Shown here piece by piece: positions 47,911 to 56,224 of a stretch of DNA of 64,000 bases. The notes beneath the pieces are model-generated. The model saw nothing but the letters and a program-made list of their open reading frames with translations. It was not told the origin of the DNA and searched no databases. The stretch is from Phycisphaerales bacterium (GTDB taxonomy: Bacteria > Planctomycetota > Phycisphaerae > UBA1845), in contig JACKHG010000014.1 of NCBI GenBank assembly GCA_020639115.1, positions 62,001 through 126,000 of the forward strand, read 5' to 3'. Every line of letters starts with the position of its first letter. The stretch's first letter is position 1. Both the position numbers and the translations under genes were made by a program.

Positions 47911-48024
47911 TGTGCCACTGCTCTTGAGCAGTGCAGTCCTCTCCGCCCGCCAGCGTGTGCCACTGCTCTTGAGCAGTGCAGTCCTCTCCACCCGCAAGCG
48001 TGCCACTGCTTTAGCGCAGTGCCC
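47911..48024. repeat. CACTGCTC-TTGA-GAGCAGTG repeats between atpF and atpH
   Basis: Two near-identical units (47911-47943 and 47956-47989: GTGCCACTGCTCTTGAGCAG then TGCAGTCC) are followed by a shorter diverged copy at about 48000-48024. Each is a hairpin that would sit in the atp mRNA. Confidence 0.85.
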
Positions 48025-48031
48025 TTCCGCC

Positions 48032-48634
48032 TCAGTTCGTGCTCACGTCCGTCCGTCCCAACTCCGCGATCGACTCCTGGATCAACCGCTCGTGGTCCGC
48101 CGGCTTGAGTTCGCGGCTGATGATTTTGCCCGCCACGTCCGTCGCCAGCTTCGCACCGACGGTGTAGAGCTCGTTCAACGCGGTGTCGCGGGCGACGCCG
48201 ATCTCGCGTTTGGCCCGCGTGATCATCGCCTCCGCCTCCTGCCGCGCCTCGTCCTGGATCGTGCGTTTCACCGCCTCGGCGTCGCGCCGCCCCTCCTCGA
48301 CGATCGCGGTCGCATCCGCCCGCGCCTTGTCGAGCTGGGCCTGGTATTCCGCGAGCACCTGCTCGGCCTTCTTGTTGGCGGCGTCCGCGTCGCGCAGCGA
48401 CTTGGCGATGAACTCCTCGCGCGACTGCAGCCCGTTGAGCACCGGCTTCCACAGGAACTTGCCGAGCACCAGCAGCACGATGCCGAAGATCACCAGCGTC
48501 CAGATGGCGTTGCCCAGGTCGCCGGCGAACGGGTTGGCTGCCCCGTGCTCCTCAGCCGCCGCCAGGGCCGGGGCCGCGTAGAGCCCGACCACCACACTGC
48601 CCGTCACCAAGATCTGCTTCGTCAGCTTCATCAC
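48032..48634 (-). CDS. atpF: ATP synthase b subunit
   Basis: 200 residues. A signal-like N-terminus (to about residue 26, ending A-L-A-A) precedes the membrane helix A-I-W-T-L-V-I-F-G-I-V-L-L-V-L-G-K-F-L-W-K-P-V. A long charged coiled coil forming the peripheral stalk follows. The L-W-K-P motif at the membrane exit is diagnostic. Confidence 0.94.
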   Translation of the reverse strand: MMKLTKQILVTGSVVVGLYAAPALAAAEEHGAANPFAGDLGNAIWTLVIFGIVLLVLGKFLWKPVLNGLQSREEFIAKSLRDADAANKKAEQVLAEYQAQLDKARADATAIVEEGRRDAEAVKRTIQDEARQEAEAMITRAKREIGVARDTALNELYTVGAKLATDVAGKIISRELKPADHERLIQESIAELGRTDVSTN

Positions 48635-48654
48635 GCGTCACTCGTGGGGGAGGG

Positions 48655-48681
48655 CCTGCCCGCCGGCGTGCGGCGGGCAGG
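48655..48681 (-). terminator. hairpin between atpE and atpF
   Basis: A 10-bp GC stem (48655-48664 with 48672-48681) closes a 7-base loop with no U-tract. It could protect atpE mRNA or partly terminate, raising c-subunit output over downstream subunits. Confidence 0.5.
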
Positions 48682-48704
48682 TCCATCCGCCAGATTGAAA
48701 ATAC

Positions 48705-49064
48705 CTACAGTACAGCCAGCAGCGTGACCACGACCGCAAACAGGGTCGCACCTTCGATCATCGCCGCGGTAATGATGGTCGCGGTGTTGATGTTGCCCGC
48801 CGCTTCCGGCTGACGCGCCATCGACTCGACCGCGCTGCCGCCGATGCGGCCGATGCCCGCAGCGCCGCCCATCACGACCAGGCCGGCACCAATCGAACCA
48901 CCCAGTTTCCGGGCGCCGTCGGCGTCCAGGAACGTCGCCTTGCCCGCCTGATGCATCGCGGGACCGGTGTCCGCGGCGGGATCCTCCGCGAACGCGCTGC
49001 TGGTCATCACCAGCATCCCCAGGGCGATCGCGCCCAGGGCGAGCCATGCTGATTTCTTGCTCAT
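48705..49064 (-). CDS. atpE: ATP synthase c subunit with N-terminal signal extension
   Basis: 119 residues from ATG 49064 (AGGAAAGTG just upstream). The first 25 or so residues (K-K-S-A-W-L-A-L-G-A-I-A-L-G-M-L-V-M-T-S-S-A-F-A) look like a cleavable signal. The c hairpin follows: helix 1 S-I-G-A-G-L-V-V-M-G-G-A-A-G-I-G, loop A-R-Q-P-E, helix 2 with the ion-binding Glu in A-A-M-I-E-G-A. The residue after the Glu is Gly, not the Ser/Thr of sodium-binding rings, so proton coupling is more likely. Confidence 0.92.
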   Translation of the reverse strand: MSKKSAWLALGAIALGMLVMTSSAFAEDPAADTGPAMHQAGKATFLDADGARKLGGSIGAGLVVMGGAAGIGRIGGSAVESMARQPEAAGNINTATIITAAMIEGATLFAVVVTLLAVL

Positions 49065-49194
49065 CACTTTCCTGCCTTTCGGTTGTTCCCGGCAGCCCCA
49101 TGGGGTGGACTGCCCGCTTCGCATCGCCATCGCGCTTCCACGCCTCACGACCCGACTGCCCCACGCGCTCTTCCGGGCATGGCGATGTTATGAA

Positions 49195-50130
49195 TCAATG
49201 TGCGTGTGCCGCCTCGTCCAGGTCCATCTCGGCGCCGAGCGCCGGCTCGTCCGCGCGATGGTCACCGTGATCGTCGTGATGGTGCACGTTGACGCTCATC
49301 GCGATGAACAGCGTCGTCAAGAACGCGAAGATGAACGCCTGCAGCGCCGCCACGAACAGCTCGAGGAAATTGATCGCCACGCTGCCCAACACCACCGGAA
49401 TCGTGACGCCGACCCCCGTGGCATACCCCAACGCGAACGCGCTCAGCGTGAAGCTCAGCAGCACCGCCAGCAGGATGTGCCCCGCCATCATGTTCGCGAA
49501 GAGACGTACCGCCAGGGCGAAAATCTTCGCCCCCGTCCCGAGAATCTCCACCGGCACCAGCAGCGGCGCCATGTACAGCGGACCCGGGCAAAAGTGCGCC
49601 AGGTACGCCGTGCCGCCGATCCGCAGCCCGTTCACGATCATCATCGCCATCGTGCAGACCGCCAGCGTCGCCGTCACCCAGATGTTCGCCGTCGCCGTCC
49701 CGCCCAGATGCACCGGATGCTCCGGCATCCCCATCACCAGGTAGGCCGCTGCGTCGAAGGGCATCAGCCCCATCAAGTTGCACGTGAAGATGAAAAAGAA
49801 AACCGTCCAGATGTACTTGATGAAACGGTCGGTGTGCGCCCCGAGCGTCGGCCGCGCCACCTGGTCCCGGAAATACTCGCACACCAGCTCGACGAAGTTC
49901 GCAAACCCGACCGGCACCAGCGCGTCAATCCCGTCGCGCCCGCGCCGCTTCTTGCCCGCACGCACCACGAAGAGCACCAGGATCAACGCCGCCAACAGCA
50001 TCATGGCGATCTGGTTGCTCAACACCGTGAACTTCGAGAAGAACAGGCTGTCCCCACCCAGCTCCACCGTGTACCACGGGTGCTGGACGACGTGCGTCAG
50101 TGGATTGGACGATGCCAGCATAAGACTCAT
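49195..50130 (-). CDS. atpB: ATP synthase a subunit
   Basis: 311 residues with five to six helices. The essential Arg is in L-R-L-F-A-N-M-M-A-G-H (seen as A-V-R-L-F-A-N). T-C-N-L-M-G-L-M-P and a C-terminal A-L-Q-A-F-I-F-A-F-L-T-T-L-F-I-A-M are typical. The tail is His/Asp-rich (H-H-H-D-D-H-G-D-H), a possible metal-binding end. It overlaps the preceding gene by ATGA. Confidence 0.95.
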   Translation of the reverse strand: MSLMLASSNPLTHVVQHPWYTVELGGDSLFFSKFTVLSNQIAMMLLAALILVLFVVRAGKKRRGRDGIDALVPVGFANFVELVCEYFRDQVARPTLGAHTDRFIKYIWTVFFFIFTCNLMGLMPFDAAAYLVMGMPEHPVHLGGTATANIWVTATLAVCTMAMMIVNGLRIGGTAYLAHFCPGPLYMAPLLVPVEILGTGAKIFALAVRLFANMMAGHILLAVLLSFTLSAFALGYATGVGVTIPVVLGSVAINFLELFVAALQAFIFAFLTTLFIAMSVNVHHHDDHGDHRADEPALGAEMDLDEAAHAH

Positions 50131-50561
50131 CGTTCGTTTCCGTCCCGTTCAGCCGCCCCGCGGCCATCCGCGCCGATCCAGCGCACCACCAGCCAGGTCT
50201 CACCCGCCAGCGTCAGAAGATACGCCAGCGCCACCCACAACAACAACGGCCGCAACGGCAGTATGTCCGCCAACGCCGTCGCCAACGCCAGGCCAGCCGC
50301 CACCACCAACCGCAACGCCGTGGCCCCCAGCACCCGGTTGATCTGCTGCGGACCAGTGCCACCAGTCTGGCAGCTCACCAACCCGCCAATCCAGCCCGCC
50401 AGCACCGCAATGCCGCATCCCGCCAGCATCGCCGCAACCGCCGCCGAGCCACCGAGCCGCTGCGTGGGCAAATACCCGATCCCACCAGCCACCAGCCCAA
50501 CCGCCAGCACCGTCAGCACCAACCGGCTGTACCGCTTGCCAAAGCCCGCCGCGGGTGTCAT
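50127..50561 (-). CDS. AtpI/AtpR-like membrane protein of atp operon
   Basis: 144 residues with four hydrophobic segments and short loops. It is coupled by ATGA overlaps to both neighbours. The position and topology are those of AtpI or AtpR proteins that assist c-ring assembly or magnesium/ion supply; sequence similarity is too weak to name it. Confidence 0.65.
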   Translation of the reverse strand: MTPAAGFGKRYSRLVLTVLAVGLVAGGIGYLPTQRLGGSAAVAAMLAGCGIAVLAGWIGGLVSCQTGGTGPQQINRVLGATALRLVVAAGLALATALADILPLRPLLLWVALAYLLTLAGETWLVVRWIGADGRGAAERDGNER

Positions 50562-50845
50562 TTGCCCCGGCCTTCGCCCGTACCCGAATCCCCGTCATCA
50601 CCGCCGCGCGCGGTCTCCCGGGTAGCGATCAGCGACTGTCGTATCAGGTTGTACATCCCGCCGATCAGCCCGAGCACTGCCCCAATGACGGTAAAACGCG
50701 GGTACTTGTCCCAATGCCGATCCGCAAACCAGCCAATCAGCGTGAAACCGCCCACCGCGGCTGCTAGATCGAAGCCGAGACTGGCCAGCCGCCACAACGA
50801 GAGGCCGGACGATGCGCCCCGACCGGGCTTGCCAGACTCCGGCAT
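50558..50845 (-). CDS. AtpZ/AtpI-family F0F1-associated protein
   Basis: 95 residues from ATG 50845, preceded by GGGAG (the frame extends to 50932). Two membrane helices (about 22-42 and 50-72) have the family pattern L-G-F-D-L-A-A-A-V-G-G-F-T-L-I-G-W-F-A-D-R-H-W, then F-T-V-I-G-A-V-L-G-L-I-G-G-M-Y-N-L-I-R. It is the first gene of the atp operon and probably helps assemble F0. Confidence 0.8.
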   Translation of the reverse strand: MPESGKPGRGASSGLSLWRLASLGFDLAAAVGGFTLIGWFADRHWDKYPRFTVIGAVLGLIGGMYNLIRQSLIATRETARGGDDGDSGTGEGRGK

Positions 50846-51137
50846 CCTGCGCTCCCGTGGGGTCGCCGGCGACTTCGTTACATTTGTCACAAACTGCGGG
50901 GACAAAAAAGAGCGCTGCTCTTGCGCGCTCACAAACCCGTCCCGCCGACGACGCGGGGCGGTAGTCTAGCAATGCGGCTGTGGCTGCGTCAACCCCATAT
51001 CCCACAACAACTTGACCCCACGCGCGACCCCGCGCATTGACCGAAAATCGCTCTTTTGCTACCGTCTATCCTGGACCGAAAGTTGTCCGTGAGGAACGCT
51101 CGAATTACCTGTTTTCACAATCGGATCGGTGGGGGCG

Positions 51138-52136
51138 ATGTTTGACTGCGTGGCTGTCGTGGGCGCGACCGGCGCCGTGGGACGTGAGTTCATCTCCCTC
51201 CTGGAAACCCGCGGATTCAAGGCCCGCGCGGTCCGCCTGCTCGCCTCCCGGCGCAGCGCCGGACAACGCATCCGCCTCAACGGCGACGAACTCGTCGTCG
51301 AGGAACTCACCGCCGACAGCTTCAAGGGCGTCGACCTCGCCTTCTTCAGCGCCGGCGGCGGCGTCAGCAAGGAGTTCGCACCCGTCGCAGCCCGGGCTGG
51401 CTGCGTCGTCGTGGACAACTCCTCCGCCTTCCGCATGGACCCCGCCACGCCGCTGATCGTGCCCGAAGTCAACCCGGACGACACGCGGCAGCACCAGGGC
51501 ATCCTCGCCAACCCCAACTGCTCGACCATCATCATGGTCGTGCCCGTCTGGCCGCTGCACCGCGCCAACCCGATCAAGCGGATCATCGCCAGCACCTACC
51601 AGGCGGCCAGCGGCGCCGGCCAGGCCGTGATGGACGAGCTGGCCGACCAGACCCGCGACGTGCTCGCCGGCAAGCCCGCGGCGCCGCGCCTGCTGCCCTT
51701 CCAGTACGCGTTCAACCTCTTCAGCCACAACTCCGCTATTGGGGAAAACGGCTACAACGTCGAAGAGATGAAGATGATCCACGAGACGCACAAGATGTTC
51801 CACGACGATGCCATCCGCATCGCCGCGACCTGCGTCCGCGTGCCGGTCATGCGCGCCCACAGCGAGGCGCTCAACCTGGAATTCACCAATCCGATCACGC
51901 CCGACGAGGTGCGCGCCATCCTCGCCGACGCTCCCGGCGTCAAGGTGGTCGACCAGCGCGAACCCCAGCACTTTCCCATGCCCATCGAGGCCAGCGGCCA
52001 GGACGACGTGCTCGTCGGCCGCATCCGCGAGGATCTCAGCGGACCCGCCGGCCACTCGATCACCATGTTCATCGCCGGCGACCAGTTGCGCAAGGGCGCC
52101 GCGCTCAACGGGATCCAGATCGCCGAACTGCTCTAG
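51138..52136 (+). CDS. asd: aspartate-semialdehyde dehydrogenase
   Basis: 332 residues from ATG 51138. It reduces aspartyl phosphate with NADPH, leading to lysine, threonine, methionine and diaminopimelate. Visible: G-A-T-G-A-V-G-R-E-F at the NADP site, L-A-F-F-S-A-G-G-G-V-S, the catalytic Cys in N-P-N-C-S-T, T-Y-Q-A-A-S-G-A-G, and R-V-P-V-M-R-A-H-S-E with its His. Length is normal. It overlaps the convergent zinc-ribbon gene by 32 bases. Confidence 0.96.
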   Translation: MFDCVAVVGATGAVGREFISLLETRGFKARAVRLLASRRSAGQRIRLNGDELVVEELTADSFKGVDLAFFSAGGGVSKEFAPVAARAGCVVVDNSSAFRMDPATPLIVPEVNPDDTRQHQGILANPNCSTIIMVVPVWPLHRANPIKRIIASTYQAASGAGQAVMDELADQTRDVLAGKPAAPRLLPFQYAFNLFSHNSAIGENGYNVEEMKMIHETHKMFHDDAIRIAATCVRVPVMRAHSEALNLEFTNPITPDEVRAILADAPGVKVVDQREPQHFPMPIEASGQDDVLVGRIREDLSGPAGHSITMFIAGDQLRKGAALNGIQIAELL

Positions 52137-53202
52137 GCCCGCTGCCCTCGCCGGGTCGCGGTGGAACGCTGCCCCGCCTGTTCCGCGCAGCCGCGAACCC
52201 GAGCCAGCTCGTCGCACACGCGAGACCCACGCTCGCCACGAACGCCAGCAGCGCGCAACCGCCCGCAATCGGCCAGTCGCGCCGGCCCATCTCCCCGGTG
52301 AGAAACGCGCCCAGCATCGCCGCCGTCGTCCCGCCGTACGCCACCCCGAAGTACACCGCGTCCTTCCACTCCCGCATCCGCCGCCGCACGCCGATCACCC
52401 CGATGGTCAGCACGAGCCATCCGGTGACGAAGAGCGGCAGGTAGAGCATCGCCCCGCGCATGGGCATCCGCGCGATCTGGAAAAGCACAATCACCGCGCA
52501 GGTGAGCCCCAGCGCCGCAACGCCGTACAGCACCCCCAGCCCGAGCAACGCCCCGAACTGGCCGGCCTGCTCCGCCTCCACCGGTACCGTATCCGCCGCC
52601 TCCTCGCCTTCCCGCGCGGCGCGCGTCCGCCCCCGGAAGTCCTCCGCCGTCGTCGCCAGATCGTCAAACGTGAATCCCCGCCCGCACTCGGGGCACACCA
52701 TCGATTCGTTGCCGATCAGACTGTACGCGCAGTTCGGACACAGCGTGCCGTCCTGCAAACACACCACCCGCCCCCGCACCAGCCGGTGCCAACCTTGCGC
52801 GAGCCACCAGAGCAGGCAGAACGCCCCACCCACGGCCGAAACGGTGAAGCCAGCCACGATCACCATCGTGTCCATCCGCCGGTTGAACTGCTGCGTGACC
52901 GCCAACGTGACGAACCACCCCGCTGCGATCATCGCCCCCCAGGCGAAACAGTGCCCGAGACTGCGCACCCGCGACCACTCGCGAACCGGACGCAGCAGCA
53001 CGAAAATCAGATACAGCGCGGCGACCAGCGCGGCGGAGCCCAGCCAGATGTACCCCGCGCTGTAGCTGCGCGACGCCGGCTGCAACGCCAGCATCAGCGC
53101 CGTCAGCGGCAGGGGAATCCCCACGCCGAGCAGCAGCGCATTGAGGCCCAGGCTGCGCATGCTGCGGAAATCCGACGAGCGCATGACGATGGTCTTCTGC
53201 AT
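52105..53202 (-). CDS. multi-pass membrane protein with central zinc ribbon
   Basis: 365 residues from ATG 53202. The N-terminal half has helices at about 20-40, 50-70, 85-105 and 115-135. Then comes C-P-N-C-A-Y-S-L-I-G-N ... C-P-E-C-G, then a charged linker (E-G-E-E-A-A-D-T-V-P-V-E-A-E). Four more helices follow. It is the third protein in the window with this ribbon and is closest in layout to the one at 38235. Its 3' end overlaps asd. Function unknown. Confidence 0.75.
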   Translation of the reverse strand: MQKTIVMRSSDFRSMRSLGLNALLLGVGIPLPLTALMLALQPASRSYSAGYIWLGSAALVAALYLIFVLLRPVREWSRVRSLGHCFAWGAMIAAGWFVTLAVTQQFNRRMDTMVIVAGFTVSAVGGAFCLLWWLAQGWHRLVRGRVVCLQDGTLCPNCAYSLIGNESMVCPECGRGFTFDDLATTAEDFRGRTRAAREGEEAADTVPVEAEQAGQFGALLGLGVLYGVAALGLTCAVIVLFQIARMPMRGAMLYLPLFVTGWLVLTIGVIGVRRRMREWKDAVYFGVAYGGTTAAMLGAFLTGEMGRRDWPIAGGCALLAFVASVGLACATSWLGFAAARNRRGSVPPRPGEGSGPRAVRRSGSR

Positions 53203-53494
53203 CGCGCACCTCGACGAGAATTGAATATGCCCATCTTCGCGATGCCCCCCGCACGCGTCAACACCGCGCGCCGGCGCCGCCGGCCGATAACCCACCCAGC
53301 CGCTTCCCGGCACCGGAGGCACCGAACGCCCGTCGGCGGTGGCCCGGACGTGCGAATATCGGACGCCCCGCGCCGGCGCCGACCGTCCCCTTGACTCCAC
53401 CCCGCACGCGCGCCTAAACCCAATTAACCGCAGGCTTGTGGCCGGGCGGCGGACAACCTGGTTTGAAGAATCCCAACGAGAGAGGGAGGCTGTG

Positions 53495-53665
53495 ATGAAA
53501 AACTGGCGTGCATTCCTGCGGGAGGAGGACGGCCCGACGGCCACCGAGTACGCCGTCATGCTCTCCATCATCATCATGGCCGTCGTCGCGACGGTGAAGC
53601 TGCTCGGCGGCCACGTCCGCGACAACATGAAGCAAAGCGCCGACACCATCGGCTCGGTCGTCTGA
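53495..53665 (+). CDS. Flp-type IVb pilin
   Basis: 56 residues with GGGAGG 7 bases before the ATG; too short for most gene callers. A charged leader (K-N-W-R-A-F-L-R-E-E-D-G) is cut by a prepilin peptidase after Gly, leaving P-T-A-T-E-Y-A-V-M-L. The conserved T-E-Y motif is followed by a hydrophobic spine (S-I-I-I-M-A-V-V-A-T-V-K-L-L-G). It polymerises into tight-adherence pili; no tad genes are in view. Ends in a clear terminator. Confidence 0.92.
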   Translation: MKNWRAFLREEDGPTATEYAVMLSIIIMAVVATVKLLGGHVRDNMKQSADTIGSVV

Positions 53666-53706
53666 CCCGCCGATCGCCATACTCGAAAACCAGCAACGGA
53701 CAGGAA

Positions 53707-53744
53707 ACGCCGCGGGACCCCCACCCCGCGGCGTTTTCGTTCTT
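53707..53744 (+). terminator. intrinsic terminator of Flp pilin gene
   Basis: A 10-bp stem (53707-53716 with 53725-53734) is followed by TTTCGTTCTT, about 40 bases after the stop codon. Confidence 0.85.
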
Positions 53745-53842
53745 ACCCCCCCCCGCATCACACCGCCCGCAACGCAAACCCGACAAGCCACCGCAACCCC
53801 GCCACCAACGATCCTCACCGACCAACCCCGCCGGCAGAGGCC

Positions 53843-53880
53843 CATTCATCATTTCAATGTTCCCGCATTCATCATTCCGC
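53843..53880. repeat. ATTCATC heptamer block
   Basis: CATTCATCATTTCAATG then CATTCATCATTCCGCATT is a close relative of the 33-base block shared by 39783 and 62386. It abuts the stop codon of the ABC-2 permease gene. Confidence 0.85.
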
Positions 53881-53888
53881 ATTCCCCC

Positions 53889-55151
53889 TCACGCCACCAC
53901 CGGCCCCGATCGCAACCGCCGACCCAGCAACTTCGTCCCCACCGCCACGAACACCACCCCCAACCCCACCAGGACCGCCACCTCACCGCCCGCACCCGCT
54001 AGCCCCTGCCCACGGATGATCGCCAGCATCGCGTCGTACGCCCACCCGTTGATCGTCACCAGGCCCAGCGGCTTGATCCAGTCCGGCATGAAGAACCGCG
54101 GAAACATACTTCCGCCGAGCGCCGACATCGCCAGGATCACCACCGTGCCGATGCTGTTGAGCTGCTCCGGCGAACGCGCCAGGCTCGCCATGAGCATCCC
54201 GAACCCCACCGTCGCCAGAGCCGTCGCGACCGTCACGACCGCGAGTCCGCCCGCAAAGTGGAAGATCGGCGCGCCGAACACCGCCCACGCGAGCAGGTAC
54301 ATCACCAGCACCTGGAGCAGGCTGATCAGCATCGCGGAGAGCAGGTGCGCGCTGAGAAAATCACCGGCTGCGACCGGCGCCGCGAGAATCCGCCGCGTCC
54401 CGCCCGCCTTCAACTGCTCGAGCACCGACGTGGCTGCACCCGTCGCGTTGAACAGCAAGAACATCGGCACGAGCCCGACGAGGTACAGCAGGCTCCGCGG
54501 CGGGATGTAGTCGCCGTGCTCGACCGCCACGCCGCGCGTCTGCACGTGAATCAGCCCGCCCACGGGCGCCGCCTCGCCCGGGAGCGCACCGTTCGTGCCC
54601 GCGTCAGCCCCGGCCGCGCCGCCGAAGAGCCGCCGCCCGGTGAGCCCCTGCAGGAAATCCCCGGTCAGGTCGAGCATGGCCATGCCCGCCGCCATCTGCA
54701 GCATGCCCGCAACGACGTCGCCACCCATTGGCTGGGTCTCGTCGACGATCAGCTCGACGGGTGCGCCGCCCTCCTCGAACGCATACATTCGCCGGCTGTA
54801 GTCGCTGGGTATCACCAGGCCCGCGCTCACCTTGCCCTTCTCGACGAGCTTCGCAGCCAGGGTTTCATCAATGGGCTTACCGTCGGTCGTCTGCGTGTGC
54901 ACCCGCACCGACATCCGCGCCAGCGCGTCGGTCAGCTTCTGGGCAGCCACCCCGCGGTCATGATCGACGACGGCGACATCGATCCGCGGCAGCCCTCCGC
55001 CACCCCCACCCCCGCCGGGCATCACCAGCGTGAACACCACGTACAGCACCGAACCCGGCAGGAAGATCACCGCCAGCACACCCGGCATGCGCGACAGCTC
55101 CAGCAGGCCCGCGCCCGCCAGCGCCAACACCAGTCGGATGTGCCGCATCAT
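53889..55151 (-). CDS. ABC-2-type exporter permease
   Basis: 420 residues. A helix at about 20-40 precedes a large extracytoplasmic domain (about 45-220) with a Gly-rich patch. Five or six C-terminal helices follow, including A-R-S-P-E-Q-L-N-S-I-G-T-V-V-I-L-A-M-S-A-L-G-G-S-M-F-P, typical of YhiN/NatB-like exporters. It lies 23 bases after the ATPase gene; together they form a two-protein exporter of unknown cargo. Confidence 0.88.
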   Translation of the reverse strand: MMRHIRLVLALAGAGLLELSRMPGVLAVIFLPGSVLYVVFTLVMPGGGGGGGGLPRIDVAVVDHDRGVAAQKLTDALARMSVRVHTQTTDGKPIDETLAAKLVEKGKVSAGLVIPSDYSRRMYAFEEGGAPVELIVDETQPMGGDVVAGMLQMAAGMAMLDLTGDFLQGLTGRRLFGGAAGADAGTNGALPGEAAPVGGLIHVQTRGVAVEHGDYIPPRSLLYLVGLVPMFLLFNATGAATSVLEQLKAGGTRRILAAPVAAGDFLSAHLLSAMLISLLQVLVMYLLAWAVFGAPIFHFAGGLAVVTVATALATVGFGMLMASLARSPEQLNSIGTVVILAMSALGGSMFPRFFMPDWIKPLGLVTINGWAYDAMLAIIRGQGLAGAGGEVAVLVGLGVVFVAVGTKLLGRRLRSGPVVA

Positions 55152-55174
55152 GAATTCGACTCCCCGCGCCGCGC

Positions 55175-56095
55175 TCAGTCCCGCAGCGCCCGCCCCGTCA
55201 ACTGCAGAAACACCGTCTCGAGGTTCGGCTCCGCGAGCGCCACCGATTCGATCGGCAGGTCCAGGCGGTCCGCGACCCGGGCAGCCGCCAGCAGGCTCGC
55301 CCGCCCGTCATCCACCGTGCAGCGCAGCGTATCGCCATCACGTTCGAACCCTTGCGCCCCGATCTCCGCGGCGAAACGCCGGGCCACGTCGTCAGTGAGG
55401 CGCTCGATCCCGACGTGCAGGTCGCGCCGGCCACCCACGCTCTGCACGAGTTCCGCGAGCGTGCCCTCGGCCAGGATCCTGCCGTGATCCATCACCCCGA
55501 TCCGCCGGCACAGCCGCTGCGCCTCCTCCATGTAGTGCGTGGTGTAGAGCACCGCCGCACCACGCGCCGCCAGGTTTTTCACAATGTCGAAAATGTACGC
55601 CCGCGACTGCGGATCCACCCCCACCGTCGGCTCGTCCAGCAGCAAAAGCTGCGGCTCGTGCAGCAACGCGCACGCAATGTTCATCCGCCGCTGCATCCCG
55701 CCGGAAAACGTCTGCAACCGGTCGTCGCCCCGCTCGGTGAGGCCCACGTCCGCCAACGCTCGCTCCGCCCTTGACCGCAAGTCGTCGCCGCTCAGGTCGT
55801 ACAGCCGGCCCACGAAACGCAGGTACTCGCAGGCGGTCAGCTTCTGGGCCAGCGCCATCTCCTGCGGCACGAAGCCGATCCGCCGCCGCACGTCGCCCTC
55901 GCCCGCGCCGATCCGAATCGTGCCGGCATCCGGCGCCAGCAACTGCGCGATCATGCTGATCGCCGTCGTCTTGCCCGCGCCGTTCGGCCCGAGCAGGCCG
56001 TACACCTCCCCCGCGTCGATGTGCAGGCTCACCCCGTCCACCGCGCGAATACGCCCGAAGTGCTTTTGAAGATGTTCGACCTGCAGCACCGCCAC
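55175..56095 (-). CDS. ABC exporter ATP-binding protein
   Basis: 306 residues from GTG 56095, with GGGAG about 8 bases upstream; the frame continues upstream without similarity. Walker A is G-P-N-G-A-G-K-T-T, the Q-loop F-V-P-Q-E-M-A-L, the signature F-S-G-G-M-Q-R-R-M, Walker B L-L-L-L-D-E-P-T-V-G-V-D-P and the switch His T-T-H-Y-M-E-E-A. The C-terminal 80 residues form the typical DrrA/NatA regulatory extension. Works with the permease at 53889-55151. Confidence 0.93.
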   Translation of the reverse strand: MAVLQVEHLQKHFGRIRAVDGVSLHIDAGEVYGLLGPNGAGKTTAISMIAQLLAPDAGTIRIGAGEGDVRRRIGFVPQEMALAQKLTACEYLRFVGRLYDLSGDDLRSRAERALADVGLTERGDDRLQTFSGGMQRRMNIACALLHEPQLLLLDEPTVGVDPQSRAYIFDIVKNLAARGAAVLYTTHYMEEAQRLCRRIGVMDHGRILAEGTLAELVQSVGGRRDLHVGIERLTDDVARRFAAEIGAQGFERDGDTLRCTVDDGRASLLAAARVADRLDLPIESVALAEPNLETVFLQLTGRALRD

Positions 56096-56224
56096 GCGCT
56101 TCTCCCGCTCAAGGTCCCCCGGTCCGGTCGCGCCATTCTGCAGGACGCTGGGCGGGTGAGCAATGCGGAAACGGTCCGCGCTTGTCGCCCGGTGCATGGA
56201 ATTGTGCGAAGGCGGGATCGCCGT

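Noticed and set aside
53889..56095. Link between the Flp pilin and the ABC exporter as a secretion system
   Set aside because: They are on opposite strands, separated by a terminator and repeat block, and no tad ATPase or prepilin peptidase is present.
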